Positions 16,050-25,003 of a DNA stretch of 36,875 nucleotides are shown piece after piece. The notes below the pieces were generated by a model that was not told where the DNA came from, searched no databases, and saw only the letters and a list, made by a program, of their open reading frames with translations. The stretch comes from Betaproteobacteria bacterium (GTDB taxonomy: Bacteria > Pseudomonadota > Gammaproteobacteria > Burkholderiales > SG8-39). A program made the translations under genes and the position numbers. The DNA lies in assembly GCA_947482825.1 (NCBI GenBank), contig CANKMT010000054.1:1-36875 (forward strand). The letters run 5' to 3'. Position 1 is the stretch's first letter. Every line of letters begins with the position of its first letter.

Positions 16050-17285
16050 CTACAGGACCAGGCCCACCACCGCGGCGGTCAGGCACGTCGCCAGCGTGCC
16101 CCCGACTATGGAGCGCAATCCAAGGTTCACGATTTCCGCGCGCCGCGCCGGGCACATTGTGGCCAGGCCGCCGATCATGATCCCCAGGCTGCCGAGATTC
16201 GCAAAGCCGCAAAGCGCGTAGGTCATGAGAAGCCGCGACCTCGGGGAAAGCGCCTCGGGAGGCAAGTTCGAAAGGTCGACATACGCGACCAGTTCATTCA
16301 CAACTGTTTTGGTGCCGAGCAGCGCGCCCGCGGCCTGCGCCTCGGCCCACGGCACCCCGGCCATCCAGGCCAACGGCGAAAGTATCCAGCCGAGCATGCG
16401 CTGCGCCGAGAGCGGAGCACCTGCCACGGGCGGGAGAGCGCCGAGGGCGAGATTGACGAGCGTGACGAGCGCGACCAGCACAATCAGCATCGCGATGATG
16501 TTGATGAGCAGCGCTGCACCGTCGAGCGTCCCGCGGGTAAGCGCATCCATGCCGCCCTCGTAAGGCTGCTCGGGCACGACATGCGCGCCGGTCGCCGGCC
16601 CCAGGGGTGGCACCATGATCGCCGCAACCACGATGGCCGCAGGGGCCGAGAGGATGGACGCGATCAGGAGATGCGCCACCGCGCCCGGGATGATCTTTCC
16701 CAGGACGCTTGCATAGAGGAAGAGCACGGTCCCGGCGATCGAGGCCATGCCGCCCACCATGATCATGAAAAGTTCGCCGCGCGTGACCTTGGCGAGGTAG
16801 GGCTTGATGAACAGGGGCGCCTCGACCATTCCGACAAAGACATTCTCGGCAGTCGACAGACCGACCGCCCCGCCGATGCCCATGAGTTTCTCCAGCACCC
16901 AGGAAACAGCGCGGACCACCGCCTGCAGGATGCCCCAGTGAAACAGCAGTGCCGTCAGCGCGCTGATGACGAGCACCATCGGCAGCGCGCGAAACGCGAG
17001 GATGAAAGTCGAAGCCGGATCGACCACGGCAAAAGGCGGGGGCCCTCCGCCGAGGTACCCGAAAACGAACGCCGTGCCCGCCTGCGTTGCCCTTTCGATG
17101 CCGAGCAGGGAATCGTTCAGCGCAAGAAACGCGTCCTTGGCCGCCGGCGAATAAAGGAGCAGGAAGGCCAGTGCGCCCTGCAGCGCAAGGCCGGCGGCGA
17201 CGATCTTCCAGGGAAAGCGCCCGCGCGCCTCGGAGGCAATCCACGCAATCGCAAGCAAGCCGCAGATGCCCGCGAGGGAGTGCAT
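16050..17285 (-). CDS. concentrative nucleoside transporter (CNT/NupC family)
   Basis: This 411-residue inner membrane protein carries nucleosides inward with H+ or Na+. Family segments are FVFGYLGGG, FILAFRALPMVLVISALTALLFHWG, STAENVFVGMVEAPLFIKPYL, FMIMVGGMASIAGTVL and GFANLGSLGIMIGGL. The pore and substrate signatures (GxxEAPL, and Asn in GFANLGS) are present. Start ATG 17285 lies three bases after the pyrF stop, so yihY-pyrF-nupC form one minus-strand unit. Placing a nucleoside importer with pyrF links pyrimidine salvage and synthesis. Its end converges on moxR, with a possible AGCCC/GGGCT hairpin in the 55-base gap. Confidence 0.92.
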   Translation of the reverse strand: MHSLAGICGLLAIAWIASEARGRFPWKIVAAGLALQGALAFLLLYSPAAKDAFLALNDSLLGIERATQAGTAFVFGYLGGGPPPFAVVDPASTFILAFRALPMVLVISALTALLFHWGILQAVVRAVSWVLEKLMGIGGAVGLSTAENVFVGMVEAPLFIKPYLAKVTRGELFMIMVGGMASIAGTVLFLYASVLGKIIPGAVAHLLIASILSAPAAIVVAAIMVPPLGPATGAHVVPEQPYEGGMDALTRGTLDGAALLINIIAMLIVLVALVTLVNLALGALPPVAGAPLSAQRMLGWILSPLAWMAGVPWAEAQAAGALLGTKTVVNELVAYVDLSNLPPEALSPRSRLLMTYALCGFANLGSLGIMIGGLATMCPARRAEIVNLGLRSIVGGTLATCLTAAVVGLVL

Positions 17286-17288
17286 GCG

Positions 17289-18032
17289 CTAGGCTGGAAA
17301 ACTGCTTGCGATGGTTCGCTGGATTGCCTGCACGGCCGCCCGCGGATCCTTTGCGTCCCGGATCGGGCGGCCGACCACGATGTAGTCGGCACCGTTGGCA
17401 AAAGCCTGCGCTACATCCACCGTGCGCTTCTGGTCGTCGGCGGTCTTCTGCGCACCCGTTGCTACGGGCCGAATGCCCGGAGTAACGATCGTGAGGCGAT
17501 CACCGAACGCGGCCTTGATCTGCGGCGCCTCGTGGCCGGAAGAGATCACCCCGTCGCAACCGCACTCGACCGCGCCGCGTGCGCGAGAGAGCACAAGCTG
17601 GCCGACTTCGCCCGCCGCGCCCATCTCGGCCAGGTCGCTCTTGTCGAAGCTCGTGAGCACGGTGACCGCGAGAATCTTGACGCCGCTCTTCGCGGACACC
17701 GCTGCCTCCATGACCGAGCGATGCCCGTGCACGGTGACGAACGTCGCGCCGCTGCCCTTGAGGTTCGCCACGGCGCGCCTGACCGTCTCGGGAATGTCGT
17801 AGAACTTGAGGTCGGCAAAGACTTTCTTGTCGCGCTTCGCCAGCCAGTCGAGCAGCTCGAAGTAGCCGCCGGAGGTGAACAGCTCGAGGCCTATCTTGTA
17901 GAACCGCGCGGAATCGCCGAGCGTCTCGACCATCGCGCGGGCCTCGGCCGCAGTCGGCACATCCAGCGCGACGATCAGCCGGTCGCGGCGGTCGATCGCG
18001 GAACCGGCGGCGGCGGTGGCGGCTGCACTCAT
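17289..18032 (-). CDS. pyrF: orotidine 5'-phosphate decarboxylase (internal start within the YihY-PyrF frame)
   Basis: PyrF converts OMP to UMP, the last step of pyrimidine synthesis. From ATG 18032 it is 247 residues and complete. DRLIVALDVPTAAEA forms the first strand, the active-site motif is FADLKFYDIPETVRRA (catalytic Asp-Lys-Asp set), and there is a VTPGIRP turn and the phosphate-binding VVGRPI. A good GGAG lies eight bases before ATG 18032, and a TACAAT box lies further upstream, so independent expression is likely. The stop lies three bases before the nucleoside transporter start. Confidence 0.93.
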   Translation of the reverse strand: MSAAATAAAGSAIDRRDRLIVALDVPTAAEARAMVETLGDSARFYKIGLELFTSGGYFELLDWLAKRDKKVFADLKFYDIPETVRRAVANLKGSGATFVTVHGHRSVMEAAVSAKSGVKILAVTVLTSFDKSDLAEMGAAGEVGQLVLSRARGAVECGCDGVISSGHEAPQIKAAFGDRLTIVTPGIRPVATGAQKTADDQKRTVDVAQAFANGADYIVVGRPIRDAKDPRAAVQAIQRTIASSFPA

Positions 18033-18926
18033 TGCGGTTTCTCCAGGTCGGGGCGCGAGCGCGATTGTACCGGCGTGCGGCCGTCCGACACCGGCCGGTG
18101 CATCGAATTCCGGCAGCACCGCGGTGATCGTCGCGCCGATCACCACCACGAGCCAGGAAATGTAGACCCACATGAGGAAGATCGGGATCGCCGCGAAGGC
18201 GCCGTAGATTACTGTGTAAGTCGGGAAATACCGCACATACATGGCGAACCCGAGCTTGGCGAACTCGAAGGCCATCGCCGCAATCAGCCCGCCGGTGATC
18301 GCGTGCCTGAGCGCCACCTTGCGGTTCGGCAACAGGTAGTACACGAGCGTGAACGCCGCGCAGGTAAACACATACGGGACCAGCCGCAGGACGCCGGCCG
18401 CAACCCAGTGCGGCTGCCCGAGCAGGCCGAGCGATTGCCCGACGAACCACGTGGTGATCGACACGCTCGCCCCGACCAGCAGCGGTACGACCGCAATGGC
18501 GGCGAAGTAGATCATCACCCGCCGCACGGTGCCGCGGCACTGGGGCACGCGGAACAGTGCGTTGAACGTCTCGTCGACGGTCAGCATCAGGCTGATCGCG
18601 GTCACGACGAGGAACGCCAGGCCGATGGCCGTGAGCTGCGTCGCGTTCTCGGCGAACTCGGTCAACTGCGTGCGGATCAGCCGGCGGCCGGTTTCAGGCA
18701 GGAAATTGCGGATCACGAATTGCTGCAGCGTCTCGATCCATGCTTCGAAGGCGGGAAACGTCGAGGACACCGAAAGCACCACGGCGAAGAGCGGCACCAG
18801 CGCGAGCAGCGTCGTGAAGGTCAGGCCGGCCGCGGCCTGGAAGCAGTTGTCCTCGTCGACACGACGGATGACCGAAGCAAGGAATGCAGGGATGACGCGG
18901 CGGATCGGCGGCGGGGAACTCGGCAT
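17289..18926 (-). CDS. YihY/BrkB-type membrane protein, open in frame through PyrF (545 aa)
   Basis: From ATG 18926 the frame encodes a YihY (UPF0761) inner membrane protein: IRRVIPAFLASVIRRVDEDN, AAAGLTFTTLLALVPLFAVVL, and six hydrophobic helices ending WVYISWLVVVIGATITAVLPEF at about residue 272. No stop follows. After about 25 linker residues (DAPAGVGRPHAG...) the same frame runs into complete PyrF. Normal YihY proteins end near here or continue into a C-terminal winged-helix tail. Either a membrane-tethered YihY-PyrF fusion is made, or YihY reads through while PyrF is also started internally at ATG 18032. YihY's biochemical role is not settled. An upstream ATG at 19094 adds a basic segment overlapping wrbA and is rejected. 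Confidence 0.72.
   Translation of the reverse strand: MPSSPPPIRRVIPAFLASVIRRVDEDNCFQAAAGLTFTTLLALVPLFAVVLSVSSTFPAFEAWIETLQQFVIRNFLPETGRRLIRTQLTEFAENATQLTAIGLAFLVVTAISLMLTVDETFNALFRVPQCRGTVRRVMIYFAAIAVVPLLVGASVSITTWFVGQSLGLLGQPHWVAAGVLRLVPYVFTCAAFTLVYYLLPNRKVALRHAITGGLIAAMAFEFAKLGFAMYVRYFPTYTVIYGAFAAIPIFLMWVYISWLVVVIGATITAVLPEFDAPAGVGRPHAGTIALAPRPGETAMSAAATAAAGSAIDRRDRLIVALDVPTAAEARAMVETLGDSARFYKIGLELFTSGGYFELLDWLAKRDKKVFADLKFYDIPETVRRAVANLKGSGATFVTVHGHRSVMEAAVSAKSGVKILAVTVLTSFDKSDLAEMGAAGEVGQLVLSRARGAVECGCDGVISSGHEAPQIKAAFGDRLTIVTPGIRPVATGAQKTADDQKRTVDVAQAFANGADYIVVGRPIRDAKDPRAAVQAIQRTIASSFPA
18064..18069 (-). promoter_or_regulatory. candidate pyrF -10 box inside the yihY frame
   Basis: On the minus strand TACAAT lies 31 bases before the pyrF ATG, in very GC-rich surroundings, and is followed by a normal leader with GGAG. 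No good -35 box is seen at 16-18 bases (only GTGTC-like sequence). It suggests pyrF can be transcribed on its own despite the open frame from yihY. Confidence 0.4.
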
Positions 18927-18935
18927 GGGCCATCC

Positions 18936-19950
<1,015 letters not shown>

Positions 19951-19990
19951 TGCAGCCGGCCGGCGCCGGCACGCGATCCGGCTCTCATAG

Positions 19991-20059
19991 ATGTACCGCT
20001 AACGATACATAAACTCACCGGAGAGTTAATATCCACGCGGACTTTTTGGTATAAAAGTC
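19991..20059. repeat. three successive inverted repeats between DUF2069 and leuA
   Basis: The 132-base convergent gap holds three inverted repeats. The first is a 20-base near-palindrome, ATGTACCGCTAACGATACAT (19991-20010). Next is AACTC-N6-GAGTT (20012-20027). The third is GACTTTT-N6-AAAAGTC (20040-20059). On the minus-strand RNA the first repeat gains G-U pairs where the plus-strand RNA would have C-A mismatches. This favours a role after leuA, such as 3'-end formation, or a DNA operator. None is a textbook terminator. Confidence 0.5.
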
Positions 20060-20082
20060 TAAGATTTCGGCCCTCGGCCCAG

Positions 20083-21630
20083 TCAGATCCCGCGTTGCGG
20101 ATTGACCTTCTCCGCCTTGCTCTCCAGCTTGTTCAGCGCGCTGATGTAGGCCTTGGCCGAGGCCACGACGATGTCGGTATCCGCCCCGACGCCGTTCACG
20201 ATCCGGCCGCCCTTGGACAGGCGCACCGTGACCTCGCCCTGGGATTCGGTCCCCGAGGTAACCGCGTTCACCGAGTAAAGCAGCAACTCGGCGCCGCTCT
20301 TCGCAACGGTTTCGATCGCCTTGAATGTGGCGTCCACCGGGCCGTCGCCCTCGGCGTCGATCTTGTGCTCCTTGCCCGCCTCGGTGATCACGACCGACGC
20401 GTGGGGCCGCTCGCCCATGCCGCTGGCCTGGCTCATGTGGATCAGCTTCCAGTGGTCTTCCGATTCCCGCACCGAAGTGTCCGAGACGAGCGCCTGCAAG
20501 TCTTCGTCGAAGATCTCGGACTTCTTGTCGGCGAGATCCTTGAATTTCTGGAACGCCTTGTTGTAGGCGTCCTCCGACTCGAGGTCGATGCCGAGTTCCT
20601 TGAGGCGCTGCTTGAACGCGGTGCGCCCCGAGAGTTTGCCGAGCACGATCCGGTTGGTGGTCCATCCGACGTCCTCGGCGGTCATGATTTCGTAGGTCTC
20701 GCGCGCCTTGAGCACGCCGTCCTGGTGGATGCCGGAGGCGTGCGCGAATGCGTTGGCCCCGACCACGGCCTTGTTCGGCTGCACGACGAAGCCGGTGATC
20801 TGCGAGACGATGCGCGAGGTCGGCACGATCTGCGTAGCGTCGATGCGCGTGTCCAGGCCGAAGAAATCCTTGCGCGTGCGCACCGCCATGACCACTTCCT
20901 CGAGCGAAGTGTTGCCGGCGCGCTCACCCAGACCGTTGATCGTGCATTCGATCTGCCGCACGCCGCCGATCATCACCGCAGCGAGCGAATTTGCCACGGC
21001 CATGCCGAGGTCGTTGTGGCAATGCACCGACCACACCGCTTTATCCGAATTCGGGATGCGCTCGCGCAAGCTGCGGATGAATTCACCGAACTGCTGGGGC
21101 ACCGCATAGCCGACCGTGTCCGGAATGTTGATCGTCCCGGCGCCCTCGTCGATCACCGCCTCGAGCACGCGGCAAAGGAAATCCGGGTCCGAGCGGCTGC
21201 CGTCCTCGGGCGAGAACTCGATGTCGCCGCAATGGTTGCGCGCAAACCGCACCGACAGCTTCGCCTGCTCGAAGACCTGGTCACGCGTCATGCGCAGCTT
21301 CTTTTCCATGTGCAGGTCGCTGGTGGCGAGGAAGACATGGATGCGCGGGGACTTGGCGCCCTTCAGCGCGTCGATGCCGCGCTGCACGTCCTTGTCGTTG
21401 GCGCGGCACAGGCCGGCCACGGTCGAGTCCTTGATCATCGCGACCACCGCCTTGACGGCCTCGAAGTCACCGTTGGAGGCGGCCGGGAAGCCGGCTTCGA
21501 TCACGTCCACTTTCATCCTCTCCAGCGCCCGCGCGATGCGCAGTTTCTCCTCGCGCGTCATCGAGGCGCCGGGGCTCTGCTCGCCGTCGCGCATGGTGGT
21601 GTCGAAGATGATCAAGTGGTCCGGTTTCAT
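20083..21630 (-). CDS. leuA: 2-isopropylmalate synthase LeuA
   Basis: LeuA condenses acetyl-CoA with 2-ketoisovalerate, the first committed step to leucine. The 515-residue protein has the HMG-CoA lyase-like barrel: [20 protein letters not shown] at the N-terminus, the metal-binding [14 protein letters not shown] and [14 protein letters not shown]. It also has the C-terminal regulatory domain where leucine binds (about residues 390-510). ATG 21630 has GGAG six bases upstream; the frame is open to 21759 but those codons are non-homologous leader DNA. It is the last gene of the ilv-psd-pssA-leuA run. It also appears to have its own promoter and a leucine-rich leader peptide. Confidence 0.97.
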   Translation of the reverse strand: MKPDHLIIFDTTMRDGEQSPGASMTREEKLRIARALERMKVDVIEAGFPAASNGDFEAVKAVVAMIKDSTVAGLCRANDKDVQRGIDALKGAKSPRIHVFLATSDLHMEKKLRMTRDQVFEQAKLSVRFARNHCGDIEFSPEDGSRSDPDFLCRVLEAVIDEGAGTINIPDTVGYAVPQQFGEFIRSLRERIPNSDKAVWSVHCHNDLGMAVANSLAAVMIGGVRQIECTINGLGERAGNTSLEEVVMAVRTRKDFFGLDTRIDATQIVPTSRIVSQITGFVVQPNKAVVGANAFAHASGIHQDGVLKARETYEIMTAEDVGWTTNRIVLGKLSGRTAFKQRLKELGIDLESEDAYNKAFQKFKDLADKKSEIFDEDLQALVSDTSVRESEDHWKLIHMSQASGMGERPHASVVITEAGKEHKIDAEGDGPVDATFKAIETVAKSGAELLLYSVNAVTSGTESQGEVTVRLSKGGRIVNGVGADTDIVVASAKAYISALNKLESKAEKVNPQRGI

Positions 21631-21676
21631 GTCTGTCTCCTGGTTGCTCGCGAAATGGATGAACGTGTGCCTTTTT

Positions 21677-21698
21677 CTCCTGGCCTTGCGGCCGGGAG
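21677..21698 (-). promoter_or_regulatory. leader hairpin with GCAA tetraloop before leuA
   Basis: In the leuA leader RNA, CTCC-C-GGCC-GCAA-GGCC-A-GGAG folds into an eight-pair stem with one C-A mismatch and a GNRA tetraloop. It is followed by AAAAAGG and no T-run, so it is not an intrinsic terminator. Its CTCC arm could alternatively pair with the leuA Shine-Dalgarno GGAG (21637-21640). That switch would give translational control, by inference. Confidence 0.45.
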
Positions 21699-21724
21699 GC
21701 GGGGGTCCTGCCAAATTGGGGGGG

Positions 21725-21829
21725 TTAGAGTGTGCGCGCGGGGCGCAGCAGACGTACAAGCAGCAGCCCAGCCAGCGACAGGGGCGCCGGGCTGAGTTCG
21801 GTCGAACGAAGGAGGTTCGAAGGCTGCAT
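21725..21829 (-). CDS. putative leucine-rich leader peptide of leuA
   Basis: This 34-codon ORF begins at ATG 21829 and ends at TAA 21725-21727, about 95 bases before leuA and on the same strand. Eleven of 34 residues are leucine, clustered as [12 protein letters not shown] in its second half, and the leucine codons used are CTG, CTC and CTT. A near-consensus promoter places the transcription start one or two bases before its ATG. Leader peptides rich in the end product are how many proteobacteria sense charged leucine tRNA (attenuation). Here the following hairpin lacks a T-run, so control might be through Rho or leuA translation. It is an inference from composition and position. Confidence 0.6.
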   Translation of the reverse strand: MQPSNLLRSTELSPAPLSLAGLLLVRLLRPARTL

Positions 21830-21837
21830 ATGCGGGA

Positions 21838-21866
21838 AATATAGCCGGGTTCCCGGCGTCATGCAA
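21838..21866 (-). promoter_or_regulatory. leuA leader promoter
   Basis: On the minus strand there is TTGCAT (21861-21866), exactly 17 bases, and TATATT (21838-21843). It sits 11 bases after the pssA stop. Transcription would begin at about 21830-21831, next to the leader peptide ATG at 21829. No Shine-Dalgarno fits between, so the leader peptide would be translated from a leaderless or nearly leaderless message. Confidence 0.65.
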
Positions 21867-21876
21867 CCGGGGTGCG

Positions 21877-22656
21877 TCACGCCGGGCGGCGTTTGCGCAT
21901 TTTGCGGTAGACCCAGAACACGTAACCGGACAACGAGTAGGCGACGAACATCAGGAAAAGCACCATCGCCGGACGGGCCGCGACCAGCGTAATACCGCCG
22001 ATCACAAGCGGCACGACCCAGAACGGGACCCGCTTCATCAGGTTGAAATCCTTGAAGCTGTAGAACGGGATCGTGACCACCATGGTGATGCCTGCAAAGA
22101 GCGTGGTGACGAAGGCGATGTAGCGGATCCAGTCGACTCGATCGATGCCGAAATCGCCCGCCACCCAGATGAAACCCGCGACCAGCGCGGCCGCTGCCGG
22201 GCTCGGCAGGCCCTGAAAGAACCGCTTGTCGACCACCTGCAGGTTGGTATTGAAGCGCGCCAGACGCACGGCCGCAGCGGCGCAGTACACGAAGGCCGGG
22301 ATCCAGCCCGCGTTGCCGAGGTCCTTGAGCGCCCAGACGTACATCACAAGCGCCGGCGCAGCGCCGAACGAGACCATGTCGGACAGGCTGTCGTAGTCGG
22401 CGCCGAACTCGCTCTGGGTGCCCGTCATGCGAGCGACGCGCCCGTCGAGCCCGTCGAGCACCATGGCCACGAAGATCGCCACGGCGGCCTGCTCAAATCG
22501 CGCGTTCACTGCCTGCACGATCGCGTAGAAGCCTGCGAAGAGCGCCGCCGTAGTGACCAGGTTCGGCAACAGGTAGATGCTGCGGCGGCGAAGCGGGATG
22601 CGCTGCACGACCGTGCCGACATCGACCTCGGAACCCGGTTTCGGGAGGTCAGCCAT
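21877..22656 (-). CDS. pssA: phosphatidylserine synthase PssA (CDP-alcohol phosphatidyltransferase)
   Basis: PssA joins CDP-diacylglycerol and serine in the inner membrane to make phosphatidylserine. The 259-residue protein has the CDP-alcohol transferase motif, DG-x2-AR-x8-G-x3-D-x3-D, in the segment from DGRVAR through DYDSLSD. It also has a [19 protein letters not shown] first helix and several later membrane helices. This is the type II (membrane) enzyme. Start ATG 22656 overlaps the psd 3' end by eight bases, so product and next enzyme are coupled. The frame is open upstream to 22803 but that part lies within psd. Confidence 0.95.
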   Translation of the reverse strand: MADLPKPGSEVDVGTVVQRIPLRRRSIYLLPNLVTTAALFAGFYAIVQAVNARFEQAAVAIFVAMVLDGLDGRVARMTGTQSEFGADYDSLSDMVSFGAAPALVMYVWALKDLGNAGWIPAFVYCAAAAVRLARFNTNLQVVDKRFFQGLPSPAAAALVAGFIWVAGDFGIDRVDWIRYIAFVTTLFAGITMVVTIPFYSFKDFNLMKRVPFWVVPLVIGGITLVAARPAMVLFLMFVAYSLSGYVFWVYRKMRKRRPA

Positions 22657-23305
22657 GCGGGGCCAACTTCGCGAGCACGGTCTCGGAAGCGAACACGATG
22701 TCCCCGATCGACGCCTTGGGTTCGGCATCGAGGGGAAGGTAGAGGTCCACGCGCGAGCCGAAACGGATGAACCCGTAGCGCTGGCCGCGCGCGAGCTTCG
22801 CATTCGCCCCGACGTAACACAGGATGCGCCGCGCGATGAGCCCCGCCACTTGTACGCAGGTGATCTCGCGGCCCGTGGTGGTGGTCATCAGGAGTGCGTT
22901 GCGCTCATTCTCGAGCGAAGCCTTGTCGAGTGCCGCGTTGAAGAACGAGCCGTGGTGGTACACCACCTGGCTGACCGTGCCGTCGACCGGAGAGCGGTTC
23001 GAATGGACGTTGAACACATTCATGAACACGCTGATCTTGAGCGCCTCGCAGTTACGGTACGGGTCGGTCGCCTTGCCGACGACGACGACACGCCCGTCGG
23101 CGGGCGAGACGACCGCGAGCGGGTCGGACGGGACTTCGCGAGGCGGATCCCTGAAGAACTGCAGCACGAACAGGGCGATCAGCCACAGGGGCAGCGACCA
23201 ACCCCAGCCTGCAAATACACCGACCGCAGCCGAAACCGCGACTGCGATCGCGAGGAACGGCCAGCCTTCCTTCGCGATCAGCGGGTGCGGGTAGTTGGCT
23301 GCCAA
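22649..23305 (-). CDS. psd: phosphatidylserine decarboxylase Psd, short form
   Basis: Psd removes CO2 from phosphatidylserine to give phosphatidylethanolamine. The 218-residue length and two N-terminal hydrophobic segments fit the short archaeal-type/PSD-A form. The self-cleavage site is G183-S184 in IRFGSRVDL; the serine becomes the pyruvoyl group. Other family blocks are [34 protein letters not shown] and YHHGSFFNA. It lies 37 bases after ilvC and overlaps pssA by eight bases. Confidence 0.95.
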   Translation of the reverse strand: MAANYPHPLIAKEGWPFLAIAVAVSAAVGVFAGWGWSLPLWLIALFVLQFFRDPPREVPSDPLAVVSPADGRVVVVGKATDPYRNCEALKISVFMNVFNVHSNRSPVDGTVSQVVYHHGSFFNAALDKASLENERNALLMTTTTGREITCVQVAGLIARRILCYVGANAKLARGQRYGFIRFGSRVDLYLPLDAEPKASIGDIVFASETVLAKLAPHG

Positions 23306-23342
23306 GCCGGTTCTCCTTCAGGCACGCCGCGCGCGCGGTGGC

Positions 23343-24368
<1,026 letters not shown>

Positions 24369-24398
24369 CTATTCCTCGTGTAATGGATGGTGAAAATC

Positions 24399-24483
24399 GT
24401 TAATTGGGGCCAGGCTCAATTATTCCCACCGGCTTTCTCGTTAAGACGGTGCGTGCGAATAATTGAGCCTGGCCCCAATTAAC
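24399..24483. repeat. REP/MITE-like element with perfect 27-bp terminal inverted repeats
   Basis: The arms at 24399-24425 and 24457-24483 are perfect 27-base inverted copies with core TTGGGGCCAGGCTCAA. The 31-base loop holds an inner CACCG/CGGTG stem (24427-24431 and 24447-24451). One arm touches the ilvH stop codon. The arm resembles, from memory, the GGGGxCAGGCTCAAT palindromes spread by REP-associated tyrosine transposases. Inside the ilv operon it would form a very stable RNA hairpin and could dampen read-through or protect the upstream mRNA. Confidence 0.75.
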
Positions 24484-24974
24484 TAAGCGCGCAGGATCCG
24501 GTTGCCGCGCCCGATGCCGGAAGCGCCGGTGCGCACTGTTTCGATGATCGCGCCGGAATCGAGTGCATGGATGAATGCATCGAGCTTCTGGCCCGCGCCG
24601 GTGAGCTCGATCGTGTAGGTGTTGTCCGAAACGTCGATGATGCGCCCGCGAAAGATGTCGGCCATGCGCTTCATGTCCTCCCTTTCCTTGGCGCCGGCGC
24701 GCACCTTGATCAGCATGAGCTCGCGCTCGATGTGCTCGGCTTGCGACAGGTCGACGACCTTGACGACCTCGACCAGCTTGTTCAGCTGCTTGGTGATCTG
24801 CTCGATCACCTCTTCGGAGCCCGTGGTCACGATGGTCATTCGCGACATCGACGCGTCTTCGGTCGGCGCGACGGTGAGCGATTCGATGTTGTAGGCGCGG
24901 GCCGAGAACAGGCCCGAGACCCGCGAAAGGGCCCCGGCCTCGTTCTCGAGGAGGACTGAGATGATGTGGCGCAT
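24483..24974 (-). CDS. ilvH: acetolactate synthase small (regulatory) subunit IlvH
   Basis: IlvH binds valine and tunes the catalytic subunit IlvI. The 163-residue protein has the N-terminal ACT domain (MRHIISVLLENEAGALSRVSG, FSARAYNIESLTVAPTED) and a C-terminal domain (RELMLIKVRAG, ADIFRGRIIDVSDNTYTIELTG). ATG 24974 was chosen because the ACT domain begins there; the same frame is open upstream to 25667 but that is ilvI in another frame. It starts 29 bases after ilvI. Its stop codon abuts the 24399-24483 palindrome. Confidence 0.96.
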   Translation of the reverse strand: MRHIISVLLENEAGALSRVSGLFSARAYNIESLTVAPTEDASMSRMTIVTTGSEEVIEQITKQLNKLVEVVKVVDLSQAEHIERELMLIKVRAGAKEREDMKRMADIFRGRIIDVSDNTYTIELTGAGQKLDAFIHALDSGAIIETVRTGASGIGRGNRILRA

Positions 24975-25003
24975 GGGTTCTACTTCCGCGGCAACAGGGC
25001 CGC

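Noticed and set aside
21677..21698. leuA leader hairpin read as an intrinsic terminator
   Set aside because: It is followed by AAAAAGG and not by a T-run in the direction of leuA transcription.
21631..21759. N-terminal extension of LeuA to ATG 21759
   Set aside because: The added residues are not LeuA-like and cover the leader hairpin; ATG 21630 has a good GGAG.
20095..21795. 566-codon open frame on the plus strand opposite leuA
   Set aside because: It is antisense to an intact leuA. It is His/Arg/Asp-rich with no domain, as expected from the mirror of GC-biased codons.
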